Shown in pieces: positions 32,682-44,512 of a stretch of DNA of 64,000 nt. The stretch is from Reticulascus tulasneorum (lineage: Eukaryota > Ascomycota > Sordariomycetes > Glomerellales > Reticulascaceae): NCBI GenBank assembly GCA_001557505.1, contig LSAX01000005.1, forward strand, positions 1,674,001 through 1,738,000. The letters run 5' to 3'. Within the stretch, counting starts at the first letter, position 1. Each line of letters opens with the position of its first letter. The translations under genes and the position numbers were made by a program. The notes below the pieces were generated by a model, which worked only from the letters and a program-made list of their open reading frames with translations, had not been told where the DNA came from and did no database searches.

Positions 32682-34536
32682 CTACTGTATACGGTCCTGG
32701 CATTCGGGACTATGTGCCGAGTGGCTTCTAAGACTCGAGCCAGCCGCTGTGGAACCTGCATCTGTGGCGGAACAGCATCCCTGTCCAACACAGTCGTCGA
32801 CACATTCCAAGAGACAGGTATCATTACGGTGGGGACTTGCACATGCGGCGCCGTCGAGAGTCAGAGCCGAGGCATCCTCGTCGCGGGCATGGTCCCTATC
32901 GAGGCAAAACTCGGGCTGAATGGTAGCGCTGTGGATGCCGTATGCGTGCAGGCACTTTCGGGCCCGCTTGGCGAGGATCATGTACTTCTCGCCTCCCTCC
33001 GCTGAGATGGGGAATGACACTTGAATGTGCATGGAGGCGACAATCTTGGTGTCGGAGAGCTGCCAAATGTGAACATGATGACAGCTGATGACGCCGGGGA
33101 GACCTTCGATGTCCTCCCTGATCTCTTGGAGGTCGATGTGGTCGGGCGTTGCTTGAAGAAGGATCTTGGATGTGGCTAGCGTAAGGGGAATCGCACTCTT
33201 GAGAATGATGAGCGTGATGAAGAGCGAGACAGCCGGATCGGCGTAGAAGCGACTAGGCGAGTCTGTCAGCCAGATGATGAGGGCTGTGACGATGACGCCG
33301 ACGTTGCCCAGGGCGTCGCCGAGGACGTGGAGGATCATAGCGTTCATGCCCATATCGGCGTGACTGTGGCCCCCCTTCTTTCCCCGCTTTTTTACCTTGT
33401 TGTGATTATGCTCCTCGTGCAGGCTAGAGTCTCGTCTCGACCGCTTAGATGTCGACCGACCACGGTGACTGCCTTTGCCATGATGATGGGTGCCGTTCGA
33501 CTCCAGCAGCGGCGTATCCTCGACAGGCTCGGCCTCGTCTGTAGAATGATGATCGTCGCCGTCTGCATCGATGTCGCTTTCGCTCGTGGCCTCATCATGG
33601 TTATCAACATGGTTGCGGCTCGCGTCGATAATCTCCTGCCGGAAACTGGACGGGTAGATACTGATATCCTCGATGCTCGTGAGGCGCGAGTGGCGCAAGC
33701 TGCTAGCTCTGCGTCGAGAATCGCGTCCCCTAGACTGCGCAGAGGCTTTGCTGGGGCACCGACCTGCTCCATCCGATTGTTCCCTATCAAACCTAATGCG
33801 TCGGGGCGTCTCGGTCGATGCAGTGACTCGAGCAACAACTGCCTCGGGTAGAATATCCGCCACAGGGCCGTCCTGGCCGACAGCTTCGGGCGTACGATCG
33901 GTTGCCTCCGCAAGACCTTCCTCGGCTGCATGAGCGGGAGAGTGCGAATGGCCATGATCATGGTCATGGGCATGGTCGTGTTCGCCATCGCCGTGGTCGT
34001 GGTCGTCATGTGAATGACCATGGCCGTGTCCTCCAAGCACGAAAAATCCAACGAGGTTCGAGGCCAAGCCCAGTGATCCGACTATGAGGATAAGCTGCGG
34101 GTTGTTGATCTCGGGTGGATCGAAGAATCGAGTAATGGCTTCGAGGATGATGGACACGCAAAGCGCAATAAGGAAGACGGCATTAAAAAAGGCACCAAGA
34201 ATTTCAGCTCGCAGCCACTGCAGATAGGTTAGTATTGTGCACAACCCGTCGCAGAAATGGACAAACATACGCCGTATGAATACTTATCGGTCGTTGCCTT
34301 GCTCGCGACGCCAACGGCCCATAATCCGACGCAAAGGGATATAATGTCATTCAGCTATTTCAGTCAGCTCCTGTCGTCAGATTCCCAACGCCTCTGTTCA
34401 GTGCACATACCATGTGGAACGCATCAGCCGTCAAAGCAAGCGACTTGACGACCAACCCGACAATCAACTCAACGAGGAAGAAGACGATATCGATGCCCAG
34501 CATAATGCTGATGCGCGTCGACTTGGACCACGCCAT
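32682..34536 (-). CDS. zrc1: Vacuolar zinc/proton antiporter of the cation diffusion facilitator family (Zrc1/Cot1 type)
   Basis: Moves cytosolic Zn2+ into vacuole or ER lumen in exchange for protons. Exons 34536-34411, 34354-34271 and 34217-32682; introns 34355-34410 and 34218-34270 with GTATGT donors; product 581 aa. Exon 1 gives helix 1 and part of helix 2 (MAWSKSTRISIMLGIDIVFF, LALTADAFHM). Splicing completes the metal site FHMLNDIISL; the second HxxxD set is HVLGDALGN. A long cytosolic loop holds two His-rich clusters (HGHGHSHDDHDHGDGEHDH and HTHHHGKGSH-like stretches), a zinc-transporter hallmark. The C-terminal domain includes CHHVHIWQLSDTKIVASMHI and ends in a Cys-rich tail. The loop is unusually long, about 240 residues. 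Confidence 0.95.
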
Positions 34537-35185
34537 CTTAGGCGATATGGCTGTGGCGAAACTAGAGCTGGCGAAATGGAGCTCGACGAGCTCTGCGAAT
34601 GTCGGTGGACGTCAATGCAAATGAAGGATAGTTGCTGTCACGATCGGGCCAGTCGAGGTGTTGGAGTTTCGGGGGATTAGGGATTTGGGGGAGGTGGAGG
34701 ATGTGGTGGGAGGTGAGTATTGGCGGCGACGACGAGGAGGAGGAGATAGACGCGAGGAGAGGAAAGAATGACAAGTGGGTATGATGAAATTCGCCTTCCT
34801 GCTTAGTCGTCACTGCGTAATTGGCACATATAACGGTGGGGTGGGCATGGACGTAGTGGCTGGGCGTCTGATAAGTTAGAACGATAGGGGAAAAAACAGG
34901 GGGACATGTGCTTCGAAGGATGAAGGGATGAACATTTAATAAAATCGAAATCACTACGGGGATTAGAGAGAGATACAGAGAGAGAGGTTCGAAAAAGGAA
35001 CAAAAACGGGACCGATTTCGTCAAAAGTGTATTATTAAAGTTCGAATGGTCGGTCAGCCACTGTCTCGAAGAATGTTCGGGCTGCATCGGCCAGAGAACC
35101 AATGTCCGGGTAGCTATGTGTGCATATACATACTGTAGGTCGGGTCTCTGGTCGAAGAAACAAACTGTCTGCCCTATGTAATACA

Positions 35186-35197
35186 TACTACGTAGTA
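35186..35197. repeat. 12-bp perfect palindrome TACTACGTAGTA (copy 2)
   Basis: Identical to the palindrome at 5728-5739. Confidence 0.8.
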
Positions 35198-35319
35198 CGG
35201 TCTGGATCTCGAAGCAACGATAGTCCTGCACTCCGAGGACGATGTCGTCGACGAATGGGATTGCTATGGATGACGATGCTGATGCGCCAAATAACTACTA
35301 CTAAGCTCGCATCACCGAT

Positions 35320-35772
35320 TTATTGTCTTTCCTTCTTCGGTTGATTTAGTGCGAACTCCTCCGCAATGCTGCAACCCCAGCTACCCAGATGCGTCTCGTC
35401 GTTTTCCCGTATTGACCAGTCGAGGATTCCCACCCCCGCTTCTCCTGTTAGCGGTCTCGGTGCAGACCCGTTGCAAGGTAACGTCTTTGACGCATTCTTA
35501 CATACCTCCGAGAGGCCCCACCCGACTTCGGCGCTGTCCCCGCAACCTCCCGCTTGCTTGCACACGACACCGATTCGGTGCCGACCGTCGTTGTCTTCCA
35601 CGCTCATTGCTAGACAGACTGAAAAGACAACTCTCGCAGATTCGTAGATGGTAGTCAACTCCCCCAGAAACTGGTTTTTCGTAGTGTAAATACGCTCCTC
35701 ATGTTCTCTTGCCAAGCATAGTCCAACACCTTCGAACGCGACAGACTGCCATATACGATACAAATTCACCAT
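35320..35772 (-). CDS. Weak candidate gene, unknown product
   Basis: A 150-codon frame starting MVNLYRIWQSVAFEGVGLCL has balanced protein-like composition over its first ~90 residues. A strong splice donor (GAG then GTATGTAAG) and a CGCTAACAG branch-like site lie inside it, suggesting the true 3' part may be spliced; acceptors ending TTGCAG lie downstream. No family is recognised. It could equally be chance. Confidence 0.2.
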   Translation of the reverse strand: MVNLYRIWQSVAFEGVGLCLAREHEERIYTTKNQFLGELTTIYESARVVFSVCLAMSVEDNDGRHRIGVVCKQAGGCGDSAEVGWGLSEVCKNASKTLPCNGSAPRPLTGEAGVGILDWSIRENDETHLGSWGCSIAEEFALNQPKKERQ

Positions 35773-38130
35773 TCTTGTGTCACTTGTTACTCATATTATC
35801 TCATCTACTATGAATCACCACGAGCTCTAGCAAACAGTGTTATGTCCAGCGACCAAAACAAGGCGAACAGGGGCCGAAAGATATCACTCCTCGCCCACGC
35901 AACTGGCAAATGACCAAGAGAGGCCATCCTCTCTATCCAGATTCGAAGCCATTTACTACTTTGTATTCAACCCTACAGCCCAATGATCTTCAGCCGTTCG
36001 CAGTGTCCAAGCAACTTCGTGGTTAATACAAAATGCGTGTAGACTGCGGCTCGATTCAATCGTTCGTTCAAGTGACATCTTGGTGCCACACAAAGACCCC
36101 ATCACCACTTGGCCACAACATAATCTGTCAGTGTATATGTAAACTCGCTGGAGAGATCAGAACATCAAGATCGGCCCCCGAAGATTGGTATTCACAGTTG
36201 CCTTCGGTGTTTCCTCAGCGACAGCACCCTAGCCCTCATGTAAGCTGGCGTAGCCTTTTATTTACATGGATTCCGTCGGAGGATACGAACTCGCCAACAA
36301 GGGGCTTGCTGAGAGCAACTCGCCTCCGGCACAGCAACTACCATAAGAATACCTCCGACTGCCACTCTTGGGAGCTGCGTGTCTCGGTTCTGCTGTGGGG
36401 CGATGCCTCCTGAACTCATCATATATCCTCTTCTCAATAATGGCTCAGTGGGGGTGCTGATACTACACACCTCGTGTGAAATGTTGGCCAATGGTATACA
36501 CACTCAGAAAGCCGTGGACTTAGGCCAACGCGCAGCAGTTATTAGAGATCTTGTGGGGGCTCGTCCATCGCGATAGCCCTTCCTCACACCGACTTCACTC
36601 CGAAGTAGCATGACTGATTGGGGCATACCAAGTGAGGACCTTGCCTGACGAGCGTGACGAGTCAAGGTTTATCCCGCTCAGCCTCGCTGGAAATACTGGG
36701 CTTGTGCTTGAGCCGGGTACTATGCGACGCGCGGTCCCCAGTGGGAAGCGCAGTCCTCCCCTCAGGAATAGTCAAGCGGCGCCTTGTCGTTTCGGGGCTG
36801 ATTTAGCAGACGACACTATCGATTATACCACAATCTGCATCCGCGCCTTCAACCTTATCCTGGACTCTCAGTTTTGCGAGTCGCCGAGACGTCCGGCTTG
36901 TGACAATCTCGATACAGGACAGTGAAATTCGACTACAGCTTAAGCTTCTTGAAAGCGAGAGTGTCTTTGCTGTTCGTTGAAAGGTATCACTGCGGCTTCA
37001 CTGCCGAACTGCGGTTCGAGTGATACTGGTGTTGGTGGCCAATGCCAAGCTCCGTGGGTTCAAGATTGGTAGAAGTTATGTCAGCCATCTCAGAAGCTCG
37101 GCTTGCCGGCGCCTTGACCGTGTTCACCAGCGGCATCGTTGGAGATGTTAGATGAGCTTTCGACATGCGCGAGATGAGTTTGCATGAAGAAGTGATGTTG
37201 CAAATCTGTTTCTGTTCGAACTAGAGGTGCTCGTATGAGCTGTACTTCTTCTATCCTATTTGAATTCTGTTACCAGGCTCGTTCGAAGAAAATACAGCGC
37301 TGATATGTGCTAACTTGATTACCGCTTCATCGGCCATGATGAGGATACAACATACATCGTTTTACGGAAAGCGTTAAGTGCAGATCATCAAAGTGAGCTC
37401 TCCGAATACTTTTAGCTCAGCGAGAGTCACGAGCTGTTCTGTGAGAATGATAACCTGTTCGCTTCATGCTATAGACATCGTATCTATCTTGATTACACCT
37501 GAACGGACCTACTGGAGTCGAGACAGAATGGCACTCACTCTAAGGCAGAATCATAGGAGGAACCCGCTATCTTGGTACGAATGCTTTTCAAAGCTACCTT
37601 TGGTACTTTTTTTGCTATTAGTTGCTATGTCTCTTGTATGAACACTGCTTTAAAAGTAAACTGGTTTGCGGGGACAAGAAGAACCCGGTAAACACGAACT
37701 CTACCTCTCTTAAGTAGACATCTGGGCACAAGTTTAGGAGGTGCTTGGGACAGTTGATGTAACCAGAATATCTGAGTATTCTCTACTAAGTCCACTGATG
37801 TGCCTTACGTCATGACAGGTGCGAGATTAACTTCTAGTTTTATGATATGCAAGCCAAGTTCATATATGCCCTGATAGTCCGGCCGACACTCGTGTGGATA
37901 TGCCAAAGAAATGGCTGCACAATCTGTTATTGTTGTACTGTATACGTACGGTTTCCTATCACTTGATGGTCATTTTAGAGCACAATCAAAGAACGATCAT
38001 ATCCTGGGGTTTCATGATGTAGTCATGATACTCGTGGTAGGCTGTGAGAGTGATATGGAACAAAGGAAACCATCTGCCTAGCTGTACCATCCGCAGCTTT
38101 GGCACAGCTCCAGGAACATAGGGTGAACAT

Positions 38131-38523
38131 TTACGCCCTTGACTCCCTCGCCTCCTTTTCCTCCGCCTCCTGCAGAGCCGTCTCCTCCTTCTTGCGCGCA
38201 GCCAGCAGCTGATCGAACGGAGCCGAACGCCCCGCCACAGCACGCTTGCTCGACAACGAATGGCGAATGCATGTCAAGAACCTCGCACATTGCGATCCGT
38301 CTGGCAACGGCACGCCGCACTGGATTTCGATGTCGACGGGATCTGCAGCCGGGCATCAATAATCGAAAGGGCATCCGGTAACAGAACTGGTCCCCGAGGA
38401 GAGGGATTATTTACCTTTCGGCCGTCGTCGACGACTCGGCCGCGTCGGCTGCTCACCTGCCTCCTGAGACGGCCCAGCTGCATCGACGTCAACTTGCAGC
38501 CTGGCCTGTTCACCGGAGCTCAT
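38131..38523 (-). CDS. Small SCA7-domain protein (ataxin-7/Sgf73-like zinc domain)
   Basis: Two exons, 38523-38415 and 38342-38131, joined across a 72-nt intron (donor GTAAAT, acceptor TGCAG); the joined frame is 106 aa. Residues 1-36 are hydrophilic and end in an Arg-rich patch. The rest is an SCA7 domain: [18 protein letters not shown] with Cys45, Cys55, Cys61 and His64 (C-x9-C-x5-C-x2-H), then [21 protein letters not shown], matching the family pattern with its GRS-x-x-FD-x-LL end. The tail is a short Glu/Lys/Ala helix. In Sgf73 and ataxin-7 this domain anchors the SAGA deubiquitinase module and touches nucleosomes; those proteins are several hundred residues long. Here the domain stands nearly alone, so it is a paralogue or truncated form. 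Upstream exons cannot be excluded. Confidence 0.72.
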
Positions 38524-39819
38524 GCTGCTTCACCGAGGTGCGTTTATTGATCCCCACCGCGGGCAATAAATCTAGACTAATTAACCCCCATTAGCCTCTG
38601 CACCAGCAACTGCATCGTCTTCTAGGGATTGGACCACCACGAACAGGTCCCCCTGAGTGACGCGGAAATAAAACGCGGGCCGGCTCCGCTCCAAACACAT
38701 ACCTCTCTGGCAGCGTCTTCGAAAGGGAGCAAGGAACTTCCGACGTGTGTCGATGCCAACCGCAACTTTTATGGGGAAGACAGCCTTCGAACGCCCGCTC
38801 GGTTGAGGCTATATTGCTTTGTGACTTGATAATACTATTTCAAACACGGGGAAATTGAAAGGAAGGCTTGAAGACATTCTGGAAGATCGAATAAATGCCG
38901 GAACGGCAGGCACGTGAGATTGCTGCCTAGCTTACATGAAGTACCTTGTTGATGTGGCAAACCCGTGCCCATCCGTGTCGGTCCCGGCAGATGTCCGACA
39001 TCTGGATCCTAGGGAACGGTGGGCTACATAGATCCAGGTCACTCGCCACCGCGGGTAGATAGCACAACACGTGGAAATGAATCTTTCTCACGGAAACGTT
39101 GCAGGTTGAGTAGTATAGTTCTACGTACAATAATGCTGTTCTGATGGGATTCTCATACCGGCAGCCAGGGGCAGAGGAGCGGCTTGATATGGGCTAGCAA
39201 CGCTCTATATTGCCTTTGGCTGCATTCGATGCAGCCAGAGCAATCCGGCGTTTAACATGGGGACCCCGAATGACAGACTTTGTTCCTGATTGTCAGGTTC
39301 TAATGCAGCCGGTGACTGGATGCTTTCCCCATGGGAAGCGGTACATAACACGCGCCAAGAGGCGGCACGGCAAGTCCATTATGATCCCTGCATTTTTAGA
39401 CGGCAACAGATCATGGTTCTGCAGCAACTTCCATTACCGATTTTCCTTTATCCCACCCTTATATTGAACGATGGGGTCATAAGCTTCCGTGACCTCTTCA
39501 GCCTTCCTTCCCCTCCTTTCAAATTGTCTTAATAAGTGACTGTTGGGATCGCCGGGATGTTGGAGCTCATTTTTGACCAAGTTCGTCGTGTGATCGCCAC
39601 ACATCAGGTGAAGATTGCCTTTTGTAATGGCGAGCGCAGAATGCCTGATCATTTGATGCCACCGGCGACACCTACCTACTGCTCTTCGGAGACGAAAAGG
39701 GTTGGCAGGCACGAGGTTGGGCAAGGTTTCTTAAATCCCGGGCCACTATCCCAGGTTGTATGCGACGTGGCGAAAAGCCAATATCGACCCCAGAGGGGAT
39801 TGCATCCCGGCCAGGTCTC
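38524..39819. other. Intergenic, no supported gene
   Basis: 1.3 kb between two minus-strand small genes: promoter of the SCA7 gene and 3' flank of the DUF202 gene. Only short frames. Confidence 0.5.
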
Positions 39820-41191
39820 TTATGGAGCAGATGATTCTTTGACAATATCGAGTGCCAGGAGGAGGCCGAGAGTAACAATCACAAACTATCGACAGGCACG
39901 TCAGCTTAGATCTCGAGGAAACATATCAATCGAACGTAGATGTGAGCCGTTGAGAGCGTACCGCCAAGAAGCCAACGGCCAATGTCACAATTTCAAACCC
40001 CCCTGCGAGTGCCTTTCCGTTGACCATGGCATGCTGTTGCCGCCAGGCTCGGACGGCACCAAGAATAACTGTGAGTATCGAAAAGCAGTAGCACACGCTA
40101 GCCAGTGGCTTCCCAAGCAAGGAGTACCCGAAGCCTGAATCCGGCTGCTGTAGAGTAAAGAGTTGTGCGATCAAGGTTCCAACAATTGCCATCATGAGGG
40201 CGGTCCTAAGATATGCCAAGAATGTCCTCTCCAACGCTTATCGGCAAAAGCAGCGAAAGTCAGCTGACGTTTCCTGCAAACTGGAATAACAACAGGAACA
40301 GTGATTAAAGGTAAATGAGATTCTGGAGGCGTCGGATCGGGATCCCGAATCACGTCAGGGCCGTGCTTGCGACCACTCGCTTCATCTTTCTTCCAGATGA
40401 ACCATGCGAGGGCTGAATGAGTTTGGCATATTAAATGCTGAGCTGGGTCGCATACGCCATTGCTCTGTCACTGACGTTGTGATTAGAGGCATCACGGCGG
40501 GCCTTCAGGTTTGGCCGGCACCATGCAGTCATTGTGATGCAATTTGGCCAACAGTTCGTTGTGCACGACTTCCTGTGCGAGTGGTGGGCTAATAACTAGG
40601 ATTTGAAGCACATGGCGGACCGGGATGGGCTGGACACGAGATCTTGGAGATCTTGGAGAACATGACATTCGCGTGGAGCGGCTGGATCGTTTGGGGAAGG
40701 GGGGCGTCCACAGGCAGCTACTAAGCGCAGCCATTCGGGGTGTCGAATGCAGGGAAACCTGGGCGACTGTCTTTCCACCCACACCCCTTTCCATGTGGCC
40801 GGGATATAGATGAGATCAAGCAGTAGCTGGGAAGGCTGCGGACATGACTTCCGAGCTGAACATGGGCAAAGATACATGTGAAATCAGACACGGAACATCA
40901 ATGAATGCATGACATATGTACATGATGCAACGTACCTAGGTGATCGCGGCACGCCTCGAACTCGACCTCGATACTGATGTGTTGGTTCCAGAACCTCTTG
41001 ATGAACCCCTCTCCGATTACTGGCAACTGAGCAGAGGCAGTTGGCTGGGTGTCGGAGTTGGGAGCAGGAGCCTTTTCAGTGCCAGACTGTGGCTGCTGTT
41101 GGTGGCTGATTTCGTCATCTCCCTGCCCCGCGGGTTCGCCATCTCGACCTCTCATCGTGATAGGTGACGCTTGAGGCTCCGATGCATGCAT
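39820..41191 (-). CDS. DUF202 (YidH-type) small membrane protein with a long intron
   Basis: Exons 41191-40936, 40236-39962 and 39885-39820; introns 699 nt (40237-40935, donor GTACGT) and 76 nt (39886-39961, donor GTACGC, branch GCTGAC). Joined product 198 aa. The first splice restores the family core: FWNQHISIEVEFEACRDHLA then LERTFLAYLRTALMM. Three membrane helices follow (MAIVGTLIAQLF; LASVCYCFSILTVILGAV; VTLAVGFLAFVIVTLGLLLAL, completed by the second splice). The N-terminal ~70 residues are polar and disordered. DUF202 proteins are relatives of the Vtc1 membrane domain; their role in filamentous fungi is not established. The start was chosen at MHASEPQASP; the frame is open further upstream to 41335. 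Confidence 0.72.
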
Positions 41192-41699
41192 AGTCGGAGA
41201 AACTTTGTGTACAAAGGGAGCCTGGAATGTCTCCTCCAGAGGCCAGGATCGGGCAGAGTGACAATGGGCAGGTTTGCGAGATAAGACGATTTGATATTGG
41301 CAAGGTTGATGGTTGTGAAACTGGAGGGCTTCCATTCAAGTGTGCGGAATGTTATCTGCGGACCTCGGCAGCCTATACGCATTCAGTGCCTGACTGGGCG
41401 AGACACTGGGTCTGTCCGGCTAGCGTCAGGAATGGACTGAGATCTCCGGCTCCATTGCAGCAGGATTGATGAAAGCCCGATGCGATGATGCGGGAGAGCC
41501 AAGGTCGAGTATGAAAAACATCAGACCAGGCGACTGATACGTCCTATGCTACCTGGGAAGCAGCAGATGTCTCAGCTACTTGGAGAAGGGCCTCGTGCGA
41601 CGGGCACCTCTATGGACGGAATGCGAGGAGCAATTTGCCGTCATAGGTATGTCTGGTCGGAGGTTCTGCCAGTATAGGACGCGGGAAACGGAGACAGAC

Positions 41700-42330
41700 T
41701 TTGGCTACCTAATTACCTATGTACCGAGAGGAGGAGCGACCTGTTCAAGTACCTGATAGGTACGCTGTGGGGTTGAGATGCCTAGCTAGGTAGTTAACTT
41801 TTCACATCCAAGGTTACGCTGGAATCGACTTGGCGGATTCGGGGATAGCTCATCCCAAGATTGCGCCAGAGCTTGGGGCGGAATGAGTGCTTGCGTAGAC
41901 CCGAGTCGTGTTGTATTCTCCGTGGAACTGCTTGTGTGCTATAATTAGTGCCCCAACTACAGTGGTAATCAGGCTTTCAGGTCCTTGGACAGAGTAAGTA
42001 GTAAGGTAATTGGTGCTCCGTAAGTAGAATTAACTTTCTTGCATTGCCAGGTGAAACGGACCGCCTAATACTTGAGTAGGAAGTCACAGCTTCTACGGAC
42101 AATGAACAACACACAGGAAGTATGCCTTCCAGATCGTCCGTATGTTCCACCGCAGCATCGAGCATATCTCCAGCAGTGATCCATGGACTAGAAAAGTGCC
42201 TAGATAATTAGGACATGTTTCCAGCATGGAGGGATCCAGAACGTTGTTCTCCGTCGCGAAAAAGAAAGAAAAAATGCCTACTTAATTACCTAAGGTGGTA
42301 GTAGTAAACTACCTAATAGAGTAAGGTGGT
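41700..42330. repeat. Patch dense in TACCTA/TAGGTA words
   Basis: At least eight copies of TACCTA, TAGGTA, CCTAATTA-type words occur here on both strands (for example CTACCTAATTACCTATG near 41706, CTAGCTAGGTAG near 41782, CTTAATTACCTAAGG near 42281, CTACCTAATAG near 42310), spread over 630 bp with no regular period. Confidence 0.6.
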
Positions 42331-43581
42331 GTCTTTGCATCTACGAAGCCATGCCACTTACCTCCCTCAAACCGAGGCAACACGCCCATCACCACCCAAC
42401 TCTCTTATATATTACCATCATGGGGTTCGAAACTCGACTACGTAATATCACCTTGCAGTATGCCATTGGAGATCTCGCAGACCTGCATCGTTCGCCGAGT
42501 TGCTCCCTTGAAGTATCTGGTTCCTGGGATTCATTAAACTTACTTCTCAGCATCTCCTCCAGACCCCCTCCCCGGCGAGTGCAGCAGCAGCGGCACCTTC
42601 CCTGCCAACACACGATACAACCACAGACTCGGTGTTGTGACCCAGGTACGAGTAGCGACGCGAAGTGCAATTGCTCCGATAAAATGTGGCTTCTACCAAG
42701 TAATAAACTGCGGCACGATGGCAATATGCATCATGTTACGGGCGTATTCACCACGAATGTGCGTATGGGGACACTGGCGTGAGCTGGCGGCGGTGGCTTC
42801 GATCGCTACCGCCAGATGATTCGAGAAGGGTTGCTCTGGGCGGCGTCACGTCGCGGGAACGGACCTTTTTATTATTACCTCTGATATCGGCCACAGGTCT
42901 CTGATTATCGTGAGTCTGGTCGCCGGTGTGGGGTTCCCCAGAAATGATGCTCGTTTGGCGTGTTTGGTTCATGGAAAGTATATTCTCCGAACCATACATT
43001 TGATGCAGCGTCACAACCATCCGATCAGCCGCCGTGTCATCGTGTCTCATTGCACGCGGCCCCCATACGCCGCCAGATGTACGGTACCGGCTGCTGGGAG
43101 GCGTCAGCCGTTCGAATATGGTTTGCAGCTTATGCAGACGTGGTTGGGCGGTTTATTAGCAGGTGGTGCTGCGGAACACCAACAGAAAAACAAGCATTGG
43201 AGGTTTCCAGAAGCTGTTTGACAATGCGCGCCCACCTCTCAGGAAATGCGCTCCCATCTGCCCCATTACAACCAATCCGGAGCTTCCGTTAGGGGCAGCC
43301 GGCCCGTGGAACCGCTCTTGGGTCCTCCTCCGGCACGCGTCCCTGAGGGGTTTGCTCAGAAACTCGGTATGGATATTGATAATTGCCATTCATTAGCTCA
43401 TCCAATCACCGCTTGGCTGCATGCATGCATCTGCACTTATTTTGCACGTTAGGGCGGGTCGCCTTCATTCACCCCATCTTAATGCCCGCTTTCTCGGATC
43501 GCAGATCTGGTACGAGGGTCTGGTAAATTTGAAGGTCTGGATAGCTTCGTGTAGGAGATTGAAAATCTGAACCAGCCGCAA

Positions 43582-43959
43582 ATGGAGTCGACGGACGAGA
43601 AGCCTGAAACCGAAGAAACCATCAGCCTCTGGCAGCTGGGCAGACTTGCCTCCGAATGGCTAATCGAGCCCGGAATGGCCTTCCTTCGCCTCGCCGTTTC
43701 AACACAAGCCGGAAAGGCAAAGCAGCCGTTGCGAGGTGGCCATTGGGAGCAGATATGTCAGCTGGCCTGTCCACATCGAGAAGCTCTCTCCCCACCAGTG
43801 TGGCCCAGCTACTGGCCATTCCTCGGGGCCCTTTTTGTTTCCTATCGGATGCCCTGGGCGGAGGCTCATGAAGCTAGTGTGGTTCGCCACGACAGGATCA
43901 GCCTGTACCTTCTACGGTGTACGTACCTAGGTTCACGGCGAGGCCATCCGTCGTGCTAG
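43582..43959 (+). CDS. Weak candidate ORF, unknown product
   Basis: 125 codons starting MESTDEKPETEETISLWQLG. The first ~45 residues look protein-like (acidic start, amphipathic helix) but the rest does not, and no family is recognised. No clear splice partner. Low confidence. Confidence 0.15.
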   Translation: MESTDEKPETEETISLWQLGRLASEWLIEPGMAFLRLAVSTQAGKAKQPLRGGHWEQICQLACPHREALSPPVWPSYWPFLGALFVSYRMPWAEAHEASVVRHDRISLYLLRCTYLGSRRGHPSC

Positions 43960-44082
43960 GATTGATTGAAGCTCCCAGCAGGCTTGGGGATGCGGGATCC
44001 TAGTGGCTTCTTTGTGGGGCTACGAGAGATCTTGGTTTCCCAAATAACCGATGCATTTATTTTACATGGGAGATCTTGCTTC

Positions 44083-44104
44083 CGTACGTACGTATGTATG
44101 TACT
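44083..44104. repeat. TACG/TATG tetranucleotide microsatellite
   Basis: A run of TACG then TATG units in non-coding DNA. Confidence 0.7.
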
Positions 44105-44194
44105 CTCTTACCGTCGATACATGGGGAGAGGCCGGCGGACGAGTCAACATTTCCAGTAGCAACTGCTGATACGAGGCAAGCAAAGAGCCTTTTA

Positions 44195-44512
44195 TTAATA
44201 TCGATCAAGATGAAGTGCACAGGAAAACCCGGAATTGTCGTCAGCGTTGCTTTCCACCGCTTCTGCATCTCGCATCGTCAGCTCCATCGACACCACCACG
44301 TTGGCCAGAAAAACTTGGCGCAAGGCCATCCATAAGCGCACGCCCGTACCGCTGATGAATGGCGGAAAAGAGAATAGTGCGAAACGAGGGCCGCCCCACT
44401 CGGCCAAATTGTTTTGCGTGATTGTCCGCCAAAAGTTGCTCGAGTCATCATGCAATACCAGCGTTGTACCTTTCACCACATCTGGATACTGCCGCTCACA
44501 CGGTCCGTCCAT
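44195..44512 (-). CDS. Weak candidate ORF, unknown product
   Basis: 105 codons starting MDGPCERQYPDVVKGTTLVL. Composition is protein-like and it includes a hydrophobic middle, but no domain is recognised and a plus-strand frame of equal length overlaps it. Low confidence. Confidence 0.15.
   Translation of the reverse strand: MDGPCERQYPDVVKGTTLVLHDDSSNFWRTITQNNLAEWGGPRFALFSFPPFISGTGVRLWMALRQVFLANVVVSMELTMRDAEAVESNADDNSGFSCALHLDRY

Larger units (their letters stand above)
34537..38130. other. Gene-poor stretch, left part of the accessory-like block
   Basis: 3.6 kb downstream of the SCA7 gene and upstream of the zinc transporter (both minus strand). Apart from a weak candidate at 35320-35772 I see only short overlapping frames. 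Contains the second TACTACGTAGTA palindrome. Confidence 0.5.

Noticed and set aside
37410..37480. tRNA-like TAGCTCAG box followed by TGTTCGCTTCA
   Set aside because: The second box deviates from the GGTTCGANTCC consensus and no acceptor stem could be paired.
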